From CAYYUA01 sp964542585 (GTDB taxonomy: Bacteria; Bacteroidota; Bacteroidia; CAILMK01; CAYYUA01): DNA of 64,000 nucleotides. Both the position numbers and the translations under genes were made by a program. Below, piece after piece: positions 1 through 7,863 of the stretch. Positions within the stretch are counted from its first letter, which is position 1. Every line of letters begins with the position of its first letter. The notes beneath the pieces are model-generated. The model ran no database searches. It had not been told where the DNA came from and saw only the letters and a list, made by a program, of their open reading frames with translations. The stretch spans positions 1 through 64,000 of the forward strand of contig CAZIUI010000010.1 of assembly GCA_964542585.1 (NCBI GenBank), in the 5' to 3' direction.

Positions 1-1
1 T

Positions 2-757
2 TATAAAGAGAATATCGGAGGCAAAGGTATTATTCAAAAAACAAAAGGGCAAAATATTAATCTCGCCCCAGATTATAACCCTAAGAAAAGCAAAATCGCT
101 TTTCAGCATTATACTGGTTCAGATTTCGATATTTTCCATATAAATTTAGAAGGAGGACGAGCTATTACTCAAGTAACTAACTCGCCTGAAAATGAATACA
201 ATCCATGTTGGTCTCCTAATGGTGAGTTTATTATTTATGAAAAAGGAGCACCGACAAAGACTTACCTAATAGAGGAATCAGGAAAATTTAATTACAGAAC
301 AGAAGAAGTGAAAAAGAACCAATTATGGATAAAAAATTTTAAAACGGGTCAACTTAAAATGTTGGGAGAAGGTAGTTTCCCTGTTGTTTCTCCCAATGGT
401 GAGAAGATTGCTTTTGTAAAATACAAATTAGGTGAAAACGAGTATGAGGAAAAAGGTACATTATGGATTATGGAAAAAAATGGGAGTTCTCAAAAACAAA
501 TCACAACAACTAATCTAGGATATGCTACTCAGCCAAGATGGGGGCCAAATGGAGATTATCTTGTTTTTCAGTTATACAAGGATAATCAATCAGATATTTA
601 TACTATAAAAACGGATGGTAGTAATTTAAAACAACATACTGAAAACGAATCCAACGATTTTTCTCCATATTGGGCAAAGGGGGGATTTATTTACTTTTGC
701 TCTGATCGAGGAGCTAAAAAAGGGAATTATAAAATATGGAAGTTTAATGTGAATTAA
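2..757 (+). CDS. PD40/WD40-like beta-propeller protein, 5' end outside window
   Basis: The frame is open from base 2 to the TAA at 757, giving 251 visible residues; the GTG at 308 is only an internal codon, so the gene begins upstream of the window. Repeats with the TolB/PD40 signature are visible (YNPKKSKIAF, YNPCWSPNGEFIIYEKG, VVSPNGEKIAFVKY, QPRWGPNGDYLVFQLY, FSPYWAKGGFIYFCSDRG), about 40-45 residues apart, each corresponding to one propeller blade. Such proteins in Bacteroidota are usually periplasmic or surface binding modules or TolB-like/S9-peptidase N-domains; with the N-terminus missing the role cannot be decided. The stretch is noticeably more A+T rich than the core genes further right, which may indicate transfer. 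No partner gene is visible. Confidence 0.75.
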   Translation, partial: YKENIGGKGIIQKTKGQNINLAPDYNPKKSKIAFQHYTGSDFDIFHINLEGGRAITQVTNSPENEYNPCWSPNGEFIIYEKGAPTKTYLIEESGKFNYRTEEVKKNQLWIKNFKTGQLKMLGEGSFPVVSPNGEKIAFVKYKLGENEYEEKGTLWIMEKNGSSQKQITTTNLGYATQPRWGPNGDYLVFQLYKDNQSDIYTIKTDGSNLKQHTENESNDFSPYWAKGGFIYFCSDRGAKKGNYKIWKFNVN

Positions 758-926
758 TTCCTTATTATTTTTCGACTTTGCCTCAGGCCAATCCTTTGAT
801 TACCTGCCTACTTCCACACCGGTTAGGTGGTCGAGCATAGCCATTACACCCTTTCCTATTCCGAAAAACACGAACAAGGGGAATGAGTGGCATACCTGTT
901 GACGGACGAAACACTTTTAGTACAAA

Positions 927-963
927 TTTGCAATTCTTACCGAAAAACGGTAATTTTCGCAAA
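927..963. promoter_or_regulatory. 37-bp two-part dyad upstream of the AbiEi antitoxin gene, candidate operator
   Basis: A perfect inner inverted repeat TTACCG-N5-CGGTAA (937-942 and 948-953) is flanked at equal 5-bp spacing by an outer perfect repeat TTTGC (927-931) and GCAAA (959-963). The dyad ends 13 bp before the ATG at 977. AbiEi antitoxins are known to autoregulate by binding inverted repeats in their own promoter, so this is inferred to be the operator. Not tested. Confidence 0.5.
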
Positions 964-976
964 AATTTACTAAAGA

Positions 977-1768
977 ATGGGGGCATCCGAATACATCCAT
1001 TACCTTCTTTCCCTTGAGGAATATGCTTTTTCCTGGGAGGAGCTATTAGCCAACTGTGGTAAAGGTAAGATTGCCCTCACCCGTGAACTTTCCAGGCTTG
1101 AAGCCAAAAAACAGGTTATCAACCTCAGAAAAGGTTTTTATGTGATCATTCCTCCCAGGTATGCCAGGCAAGCGCGGCTACCGGTGCAGTTATACATCCA
1201 CAAGCTTTTCCGGTACCTAAACCGGCCTTATTATTTAGGATTTTACTCAGCCGCTAAATTTCACGGGGCAGGCCATCAGCAAATCCAAAATGATTACGTG
1301 ATGACGGTTACCCCTCCTATGCGGACCATTCAGAAAAACGGAATGGTAGTACGCTTTTTCACTACGACCAACTGGCCGCTTCATAACCTAACAACTAAAA
1401 AGTCGGATGCCGGTTATTTCAACATTTCAAGTCCGGCATTAACGGTAGCAGACCTTATTCATTACCAAACGAAACTGGGTGGTCTAAACAGGCAATTAAC
1501 CATAATCGATGAATTGGCAGAAGAAATAACACAAGAAGACTTGGTAAAGCTTTTATCGTGGTATCCCCATAAAAGTACATTGCAACGCATGGGGTATTTG
1601 ATGGAAATGTTAGAGGTAAAGGATAGTATAGTTACCCCCATTAGGAAGCACCTTGAAAAGGCCAAAACCTACCCCGTATTGCTTAGGCCCAAAGGCGGAC
1701 AAAAACCGGGTGCAGTTAACAATCCCTGGAAAGTGGATGTCAACCTCAAACTTGAACAGGATCTATGA
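977..1768 (+). CDS. abiEi: AbiEi-family type IV antitoxin / transcriptional regulator
   Basis: 263 residues. The N-terminal ~60 residues have the winged-helix pattern of AbiEi antitoxins (ELSRLEAKKQVINLRKGFYVII), followed by the AbiEi C-terminal domain (YLGFYSAAKFHGAGHQQ, SSPALTVADLIHY). In the known AbiE system this protein represses its own operon and counteracts the AbiEii nucleotidyltransferase without direct toxin binding (type IV toxin-antitoxin). The stop codon TGA (1766-1768) overlaps an ATG at 1765, the normal start of the toxin, giving a 4-bp ATGA junction typical of translational coupling. A symmetric dyad sits just upstream (927-963). The antitoxin frame is intact whereas the toxin frame is not, the expected order of decay. 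Confidence 0.85.
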   Translation: MGASEYIHYLLSLEEYAFSWEELLANCGKGKIALTRELSRLEAKKQVINLRKGFYVIIPPRYARQARLPVQLYIHKLFRYLNRPYYLGFYSAAKFHGAGHQQIQNDYVMTVTPPMRTIQKNGMVVRFFTTTNWPLHNLTTKKSDAGYFNISSPALTVADLIHYQTKLGGLNRQLTIIDELAEEITQEDLVKLLSWYPHKSTLQRMGYLMEMLEVKDSIVTPIRKHLEKAKTYPVLLRPKGGQKPGAVNNPWKVDVNLKLEQDL

Positions 1769-2559
1769 TACCCAAACCTTCTATTGCGCAATGGCAGGAA
1801 TTTGCCCCTTAGCAAGAATTCTATCAAGTTGAACAAGATTTAGTGATGAGCCGGGTATTGATTGAGCTTTTTGCTGATGATTTCCTGCAGGAAAATCTGG
1901 CCTTCCGGGGAGGTACGGCCTTACACAAGCTTTTTCTAAATCCCTCATCGAGGTACTCTGAAGATATTGACCTCGTCCAGACCCAACCCGGCCCAATAAA
2001 ACCAATTATGAAGCGAATAGGGGAAGTGATAACTTTCTTTGAAGAAAAAAGAAGTACCAATAAAAGAGGACATGGCACTAAAGCCCTGTACCGATTCAAT
2101 TCTGAGTATGAGGGCATAAGATTAAGGTTGAAACTGGAGATCAATTCCTGGGAGCATTTTACCATCCTTGGCCGAAAGGCGATTCCTTTTACTGTAGAAA
2201 ATGATTGGTTTTCAGGAAGTTCCGGTATTCAAACCTATGCTTTAAATGAACTTCTGGGTACTAAACTCCGGGCGCTATATCAACGAAGTCAAGGCAGGGA
2301 CCTATTTGATTTAGATTATGCAAGAAGAAACCTCAATATTGATATAGGAGAAATCCTTCACTGCTTCAACGAGTACATAGCATTTAGCACGGGTAAAAAA
2401 CCGCCAACTGCTAAGGAATTTTTAATGAATATAGCGGAAAAAGAAAATGACCCGGATTTTTTGGGTGACTTAGAAGGTTTGTTACGCAATGATATCACCT
2501 TTCAATCCCATGAAGCTTTTACTTGGTTAAAAGACGAGGTGATTGCCAAGATGCCCTGA
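1765..2559 (+). pseudogene. abiEii: AbiEii/AbiGii nucleotidyltransferase toxin with in-frame amber at codon 16
   Basis: From the ATG at 1765, overlapping the antitoxin stop, the frame reads MIPKPSIAQWQEFAP, then TAG (1810-1812), then QEFYQVEQDLVMSRVLIELF without a frame change. The family usually has Trp right after FAP, so a single TGG to TAG change explains the stop. The remaining frame (from GTG 1843 or ATG 1846, 238 or 237 residues) keeps the nucleotidyltransferase signature FRGGTALHKLF and SEDIDLV and the C-terminal region. A restart 30-35 bases after the stop would lose only 26-27 residues, so a truncated protein is possible. Either the toxin is inactivated by a point mutation, or an N-terminally shortened form is made; I favour inactivation. 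Confidence 0.8.
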
Positions 2560-3441
2560 TTAAACCTTACCGCTCTGCTTGTTTGGATGCTAATTCCTTG
2601 AATAATTGGCAAAATTGAATGGCATCACCAAGATCAAAAAAACAATTTTCAAAGGAGCGAACCTGCCAATAATGACCGCTCATCGGGCACGCAGCGTTGC
2701 AAAGGAATGACCAATGACGGAGACCGGTGTAAAAGAAAGACCTCCAATGCATCGGGGTATTGCTGGCAGCATGAAGATTGAAGAAAGGTTGCTGTTAATA
2801 GCTTTTAACGCAAATGCCAATTGACCATTTTTAAGGATCCCATTTTACTGCCTAATCGATGCACGCCACATATGCAAAATTTAAAATCTCTTGGCTTGAA
2901 AGTTTTTTCCTTAGAGTGTAAAAGGCTTGCTTGCACTTAAGGCAAAATGGGTGATATCCCCATCCAAAATTTTGAAAAAAAGGGTGGTCTTTTGGAGGTA
3001 CTTTGAGGGTTTTACCTAAACCTCTATGTTTCCCAAACGCTTTATAATAGAAGTGGACACGGGAGGATTCGAACCCCCAACCCCTTTGGATTGATGCCAA
3101 CCGCCTAAATGCCAATCAATCCTTTAGACTCATGAAAATATTTTTAGCCAAAATATAACTGGCTTAGCCCCTGGTTTCAATTCCTTACCTTAAGGTTACG
3201 TTTACCGGATTCAATAAGCCAAATGAGGTTCTGCCTCATACTTTAACCGATCACCGATCAAAAGGGTATGAGTAAACATCATAAAGGTATTACCAGCCTT
3301 TTCCTTATGGTTTTTGGCTACAGGTACTTTTAGCGCGATTTACGATGCTTCCCCGCGAGTTTTTAGCAGCGTCCTGATCCTCCTTTCCTATTGGTATTTT
3401 GAATGAATATACCTCTGAACTCATAAGAACAATTCCAGGTA
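2560..3441. other. 882-bp stretch without a recognisable protein gene
   Basis: Only short open frames occur here, none with recognisable composition or motif. The stretch contains a tRNA 3'-end fragment (3054-3095) and an 8-bp inverted repeat GGATTGAT/ATCAATCC (3088-3095 and 3115-3122). It separates the accessory AbiE patch from core genes and looks like a scar of past insertion or deletion. Confidence 0.6.
3054..3095 (-). pseudogene. tRNA 3'-end fragment (T arm plus acceptor strand), possible att remnant
   Basis: On the minus strand there is a canonical T arm: stem GGGGG (3078-3074), loop TTCGAAT (3073-3067), stem CCTCC (3066-3062), followed by a 7-nt acceptor strand CGTGTCC (3061-3055) and discriminator A (3054). 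The preceding bases resemble a long variable arm, and GGACACG/CGTGTCC acceptors occur in some tRNA-Ser genes, so a class II tRNA is likely. No GGACACG 5' acceptor strand or D/anticodon arms are found at the expected distance upstream, so it is not a working tRNA. Tyrosine recombinases commonly use tRNA 3' ends as attachment sites and leave such copies. Confidence 0.5.
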
Positions 3442-4173
3442 TCAAACATGGAGGTTTTTCTGGAAAGTAAGGGCATTTTCCACAGCATGGCCCTGGTCAG
3501 TATTGTTGAAAAAGACCCAGCCTTTCTGATCTCCGTATTCTAAGGATTGCAGGGTTCCCGCCCATTCCTGGAGGTCACTTTCCGGATAAGGGGAAGTGAA
3601 AAGCTCGAATTTTCCATGAAAACGGGCATAAATAAAATCGGCAGTTTGCATGATCCAGTAAGGCCATTGGGGGGCATGGGAGATCACAGCAGCCACGTTA
3701 TGCTTTTTCAGGACATCAGCAACTTCCTCATCAAACCAGCTCTTATTCCTAAATTCAATGGCATAACGGTATTCTCTGGGGATAGCCTCCAGGAAAGTCT
3801 CAAGCTTGGCGATATCCTTCTTCAGGGATGGCGGCAATTGGATTAGTATAACTTTTAGCCGGGTACCAAGGCCGCTCACGCCCTCAAAAAACTGGTCGCG
3901 TTGTTTGCGGGCCTTGTCATCCATTTTTAGCTTTTTCATCTGGGTGAGGTAACGGTGAAGTTTGATGACAAATGTGAAATCCACAGGGACCTGCTTGCGC
4001 CATTGTTCGTAAGTTTCCTGGGCTAAAAGGTTGTAAAAGGAGGAATTGACCTCTACCGCTGAAAAATACTGGCTGTAATAGCCTAGTTTTTCGTGGGCTT
4101 TCAGGCTTTTGGGATAAAACCGGGTGTTCCAATTGCGGTAAGACCAGCCGGAAGTTCCGATGTACCATGCCAT
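3442..4173 (-). CDS. DUF72 domain protein (YecE-like)
   Basis: 243 residues, the usual length of the family. The N-terminus MAWYIGTSGWSYRNWNTRFYP and later VEVNSSFYNLL, FTFVIKLHRYLTQMKKL, YRYAIEFRNKSWFDEEV and a C-terminal GWVFFNNTDQGHAVENA are the conserved DUF72 blocks of a TIM-barrel fold. Biochemical function of the family is not established. Cytoplasmic, no signal peptide or membrane segment. It stands alone, with the AbiE scar on one side and an unknown divergent small gene on the other. Confidence 0.9.
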   Translation of the reverse strand: MAWYIGTSGWSYRNWNTRFYPKSLKAHEKLGYYSQYFSAVEVNSSFYNLLAQETYEQWRKQVPVDFTFVIKLHRYLTQMKKLKMDDKARKQRDQFFEGVSGLGTRLKVILIQLPPSLKKDIAKLETFLEAIPREYRYAIEFRNKSWFDEEVADVLKKHNVAAVISHAPQWPYWIMQTADFIYARFHGKFELFTSPYPESDLQEWAGTLQSLEYGDQKGWVFFNNTDQGHAVENALTFQKNLHV

Positions 4174-4300
4174 AAAATAAATGAGGATATTGCTGGTGTT
4201 AACCCAAAATTAAAAAGCAAAACAGGGCGGGTATTGCGGTTCTTTTCACAAATTGGCCACTTATTGGTTATTATTGTGTAAAAAGGAACGCAACCTACCA

Positions 4301-4675
4301 ATGACTGATCGTGTTACCCTTGTTCAACTCAGGTTAAGTATTTGGGATCACAGAACCAGTCGATCAGAACCCGTATTTGATGGGGATCACCAGGAAGTGG
4401 CGGCTTTTTTGAGAGTGGATCCATTGAAAGGAGATCCTTCCATGGCAGATTTGCCAATCGTTCTTCCTCATCAGTCAGCTAACCATTCTTCAAAGGTCCC
4501 CGACCTTGAGGTATCAGCTATTCTTTCTGACCTTTCATATGCCTTTGCTGCAATATCAGCAGCTGATTGGTTAGCTTGGTATGCGCAAGAAGTAGAACCG
4601 CGTCTGCAACTGAACAACCCCCACCCCAATCTTTCTGTTACTTACCCTGTATCCGGAACCCCCATTCAAAGTTGA
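4301..4675 (+). CDS. hypothetical protein
   Basis: The frame is open from a possible start at 4253, but the ATG at 4301 (MTDRVTLVQLRLSIWDHRTS) is the more natural start, giving 124 residues. Not recognised. It has a mid-part rich in Ala/Ser (SAILSDLSYAFAAISAADWLAWYAQE) that could form a helix, and a Pro-rich end. No signal peptide and no obvious cysteine or metal motif. Divergent from the DUF72 gene. Could be an orphan gene or a spurious frame. Confidence 0.4.
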   Translation: MTDRVTLVQLRLSIWDHRTSRSEPVFDGDHQEVAAFLRVDPLKGDPSMADLPIVLPHQSANHSSKVPDLEVSAILSDLSYAFAAISAADWLAWYAQEVEPRLQLNNPHPNLSVTYPVSGTPIQS

Positions 4676-4801
4676 AAGGTATTTTTTATTATCCACCCGA
4701 TGGTTCTTAAACCTCCTCCCGTGCCTTTTTGTGTATTAATGGAAAGGTTTTTGCCATCTTTGCTTAGTCAATGATTACTGAATTACAAAATTTTTAACGT
4801 G

Positions 4802-5023
4802 ATGAACACTACGGAAATTTTTGAGCAGATAGAGCAGCACGTGGAAACCTATTTCTTATTTGATTTCCCTGACCTCCCGTCCATTGATGCGATGATGGAA
4901 GATTTTGCAAGTGATGATTATGAACTGGGAAAAGTTTACCAGGATGACGTCATACGTTTTAAACAGGACTTTTACGATGTATTTGCCGAAGTTTATCATG
5001 ACAAAAAGGCACTTTGTAATTAA
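4802..5023 (+). CDS. small acidic hypothetical protein
   Basis: 73 residues from the ATG at 4802; a GTG lies directly before it (4799). Very acidic and aromatic (FLFDFPDLPSIDAMMEDF, DDYELGKVYQDDVIRF), predicted cytoplasmic and helical. Not recognised. A promoter-like ATCTTTGC occurs about 45 bp upstream, and a strong bidirectional terminator follows at 5081-5115, which together make expression as an independent short transcript plausible. Confidence 0.55.
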   Translation: MNTTEIFEQIEQHVETYFLFDFPDLPSIDAMMEDFASDDYELGKVYQDDVIRFKQDFYDVFAEVYHDKKALCN

Positions 5024-5080
5024 GGCCGATAAGCGCCTATCCCATCCTCAGGCTGTAATTTAAGATCCATACTTGTTTCC

Positions 5081-5115
5081 AAAAAACCCTTGCTACTAGC
5101 TAGCAAGGGTTTTTT
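5081..5115. terminator. bidirectional intrinsic terminator
   Basis: Perfect inverted repeat with A-tract on one side and T-tract on the other: AAAAAACCCTTGCTA (5081-5095), 5-nt loop, TAGCAAGGGTTTTTT (5101-5115). It lies between two convergent genes, the small acidic gene and the Kelch gene, and can end both transcripts. Confidence 0.9.
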
Positions 5116-5122
5116 TAGAACC

Positions 5123-6370
5123 TTATTGCTTGATGAACCTTTGCTGGTGCCAATCACCTGATTGGGCTTGTATCCTTAACAAGTAGGCGCCTTTCCTAAG
5201 ATTACTTACATTGAGTTGCTGAATGCTTTGGGAGGCTACCTTAACAACTTTTCCTTGTAAATTAATAACCTCCGCGTGACGAGCATCGCTTCCGGTCAGA
5301 TTAAAACGGAGCTTGGTAGAAACCGGATTGGGATAGACGCTTAATTTTGAGGCTTCATCCGTTTTATCAGCTAGGCCCACCGTGGAGGGAAGCGGATAGG
5401 TATAAACGCGTTTATCGCGGGTATCATCTTTTCTATTGAGGCCTCCCATCATCATAAGCTTATCGTTAACTACAAAATTGGTGGGAGCCCAGAGGCTTAC
5501 ACCGGGATGGGGAGGTAAGGATGTCCATTCATCATTAGCAGGGTTGTACCGCCAGAACTGGCCAGTCGCCATGTACCCGTGATCACTGCCATCCCCGCTT
5601 AAAACGTAGCCTTTACCGCTGTGAGCAAACTGGGTTCCTGCCACACGGGCTTGGCCGGGAAAGTCACTGAGCTGTTCCCACTTATCGTTTTCCTCGTCAT
5701 ACCGGTACCAATCATCATAAATCCCCTGACCATGACCCATACCTGCGTAAAGGTCCCCATCAATGGTAAAGTGATAGGGATGGTGCCTGGGCGGTCCAGG
5801 AAGATCAGCCATGCGTTCCCAAGTACCTTGATCCAGGTCGAAGGCCCACCAATCTTTCAAATTAACAATGGCGCGCCGGTCGAAGTCGATGGTATCACCT
5901 AGCCCCACGTAAATCTTACCATTACCGGCTTCAATGGCCGGGTGCCGCCTGGGTGGTCCTGGGCATTCCGGTAATTCTCGCCAGCTATCACTATCGGGGT
6001 TGTATTCCCATAGATCTTTTAACAACCCGCTATTGTTAGAACCAAAACCTACATATCCACGCTGATTATAAGCAATACCAATACTAAAACCCCGAGCAGG
6101 ACCGGGAAATGAAGCCAGCTCTTCCCAATCATTATTTTCCGGAACATACCGGTAAAAATCATTCAAGTAAACCGATCCGCGAAAACCAGGGTATTTACCG
6201 GCCAAAACATAACCCGTATCCCTGATGGCGAAGCCAACCGGATGATCTCGTCCTCTATCAGGAAATGCCTGAGCTGTATCCCAGGTTTTTTGCTGTGCCT
6301 GCGTGATCAAAGGCATTACCAAAAGCATTAAAACACTTAAGCTTGACAAAATGCAACATCGTTTAATCAT
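5123..6370 (-). CDS. secreted Kelch-repeat protein with T9SS type A sorting domain
   Basis: 415 residues. N-terminal signal peptide (MIKRCCILSSLSVLMLLVMP...TQAQ). Residues ~30-330 contain at least five Kelch repeats recognisable by the pattern YVGFGSNN...DLWEYNPDSDSWRELPECPGPPR, with paired glycines, Tyr and Trp; these fold into a beta-propeller. Residues ~345-415 (LSVYPNPVSTKLRFNL... NLRKGAYLLRIQ...QRFIKQ) form a type A T9SS C-terminal sorting domain, so the protein is exported across the outer membrane and then attached or released. Such Kelch proteins bind proteins or glycans; no catalytic residues are evident (a galactose-oxidase-like Cu site is not seen). Confidence 0.9.
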   Translation of the reverse strand: MIKRCCILSSLSVLMLLVMPLITQAQQKTWDTAQAFPDRGRDHPVGFAIRDTGYVLAGKYPGFRGSVYLNDFYRYVPENNDWEELASFPGPARGFSIGIAYNQRGYVGFGSNNSGLLKDLWEYNPDSDSWRELPECPGPPRRHPAIEAGNGKIYVGLGDTIDFDRRAIVNLKDWWAFDLDQGTWERMADLPGPPRHHPYHFTIDGDLYAGMGHGQGIYDDWYRYDEENDKWEQLSDFPGQARVAGTQFAHSGKGYVLSGDGSDHGYMATGQFWRYNPANDEWTSLPPHPGVSLWAPTNFVVNDKLMMMGGLNRKDDTRDKRVYTYPLPSTVGLADKTDEASKLSVYPNPVSTKLRFNLTGSDARHAEVINLQGKVVKVASQSIQQLNVSNLRKGAYLLRIQAQSGDWHQQRFIKQ

Positions 6371-6552
6371 AAGCTTACCATCATTTAGTTATTTCAAATT
6401 AAACTTTTTTTAAAGGGTCTAGGATAAAGATTGCCAGATAACATACCATAAAATAGCGGAAAAGATGCGGCAAAATTGCTCTGATAGGGTCCTTGTGAGA
6501 TTGGCAATAACCGAAGGCCTTTATGCGTATTAACCCGTAATTGATGCCAACT

Positions 6553-7863
6553 TTATATACGCATGGTCTTAGCATACCTTGAACTTTTAGGGGGATTCCA
6601 GGGATCCTCGTAGGATGTTTTGTAAAATAATTCCTGGAAATAAGCGCTCGTACGCACCAGTCGCAGGTAGAGACCCGTATAAATCGGCATTAGCGGTACA
6701 AAAATCATCAGCTTGAGTTTTTCCAGGGGTTGTCGATCAAACAATCCTACTGCCAGCATTTGCAAAACATTTGAACCTAAATACAACAAATAATTAATAA
6801 GAATAACAAAACCTATATTATCGTGAAAATTGAATGCAATGTCAAAAACGTAAACAAACCATAAAATATTTAATATAAAATTGTACAAAAGATTCTCTAG
6901 AAAGGAGATAAAGTTGGATTTGCTAAAATTTTGATTGGGGTAGTAAACATCGGCATGCTTTCGCATCCTAAAGCGTACCAAGGACTTACTCCAGCGCAAT
7001 CGCTGATTCATTAGTTTGTAAAAGCTTGTAGGCGCATGGGTTTGGCCAATGGCTTTTGGTGAGAATTGAATCTTGTAGCCCATTTTTCTGAGCTTAACGG
7101 TGATATCCCCGTCAAGCCCGGGTCCAATATCATAGCCTTTTACGCGCTCAAGGGTATCTTTCCGGAATGCACCAAAAGCCCCTGATATAATCCGGTAAAT
7201 TCCTAAGTAGGACGTCACCACACGGCCAATTGTAATTGTTTTCATATATTCAATACCCTGCAAGGCTGATGCGAGGCTTTCGGAGTTATTCCTGACCTTT
7301 ATGTTGCCACCAACGCCAGCCACTGTTGGATCCCTGTAAAAAGGAATTAAGATCTTTTCCAATGCATCGGCATTTAAAGATGTATCGGCATCGACATGAA
7401 TAATAAACTTCCCGCTGGCATACCGGATGGCCATGTTAGCCCCGGAAGCTTTCCCGCCCCTTAATTCATTCCTCAGAAACCGATCAATGAACCCCCTACG
7501 TTCCAGGTTACGTCCGATTATCGGCGTATCATCGTCCGAGCCATCATCTACCACAATAAGCTCATAGTTTTGGTAAGTCTGCTCAGCTAAGGTTCTGGAA
7601 AGCTTGTAAAAATGCCGCCCTTCATTTTTCCCAGGTACTACAATAGATATCAGCGGGTTTTCTTCCCATAGCTTTTCAATGGCTCGCTGCTTCGCCCGGT
7701 AATTAACCAGTTGGTCCAGGTAATAGACCACCAGTATCACATAATCAAAAACCAGGTACCGGGTAAATTCAAAAATGAAAAACATCCAAAAGACCCTTAA
7801 AAAGGCATCAGGAGGAAGGGATTGGTAAAATGCTAAAGCACGTTCTAGGAAACTATCCGGCAT
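6553..7863 (-). CDS. membrane GT2 glycosyltransferase, processive-synthase type
   Basis: 436 residues. Two hydrophobic segments at ~21-50, a GT-A catalytic domain at ~70-300 and three or four membrane segments at ~320-405. Motifs of processive beta-glycan synthases (BcsA/NodC/Alg8/PgaC type) are in order: ISIVVPGKNEG (72-82), DDGSDDDT (106-113), DAD (158-160), the third-Asp region LDGD (250-253) and QRLRW (287-291). It is expected to polymerise a sugar from a nucleotide donor and pass the chain through the inner membrane. The start overlaps the end of the upstream regulator gene by 11 bp, making it the last gene of the five-gene operon. No PilZ domain is present, so control probably comes from the co-transcribed regulators. 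Polymer identity unknown. Confidence 0.85.
   Translation of the reverse strand: MPDSFLERALAFYQSLPPDAFLRVFWMFFIFEFTRYLVFDYVILVVYYLDQLVNYRAKQRAIEKLWEENPLISIVVPGKNEGRHFYKLSRTLAEQTYQNYELIVVDDGSDDDTPIIGRNLERRGFIDRFLRNELRGGKASGANMAIRYASGKFIIHVDADTSLNADALEKILIPFYRDPTVAGVGGNIKVRNNSESLASALQGIEYMKTITIGRVVTSYLGIYRIISGAFGAFRKDTLERVKGYDIGPGLDGDITVKLRKMGYKIQFSPKAIGQTHAPTSFYKLMNQRLRWSKSLVRFRMRKHADVYYPNQNFSKSNFISFLENLLYNFILNILWFVYVFDIAFNFHDNIGFVILINYLLYLGSNVLQMLAVGLFDRQPLEKLKLMIFVPLMPIYTGLYLRLVRTSAYFQELFYKTSYEDPWNPPKSSRYAKTMRI

Noticed and set aside
783..986. 67-codon open frame on the minus strand before the AbiEi gene
   Set aside because: It runs through the antitoxin promoter and operator dyad, has no recognisable motif and an unusual Cys/Arg/Pro composition.
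2567..2752. 61-codon minus-strand frame after the AbiEii gene
   Set aside because: Aromatic and Cys-rich, not recognised, no promoter; could be a remnant but nothing supports it.
2852..3115. 87-codon minus-strand frame
   Set aside because: It reads through the tRNA fragment (GFESSRVH is the usual translation of a tRNA T arm), so it is not a protein gene.
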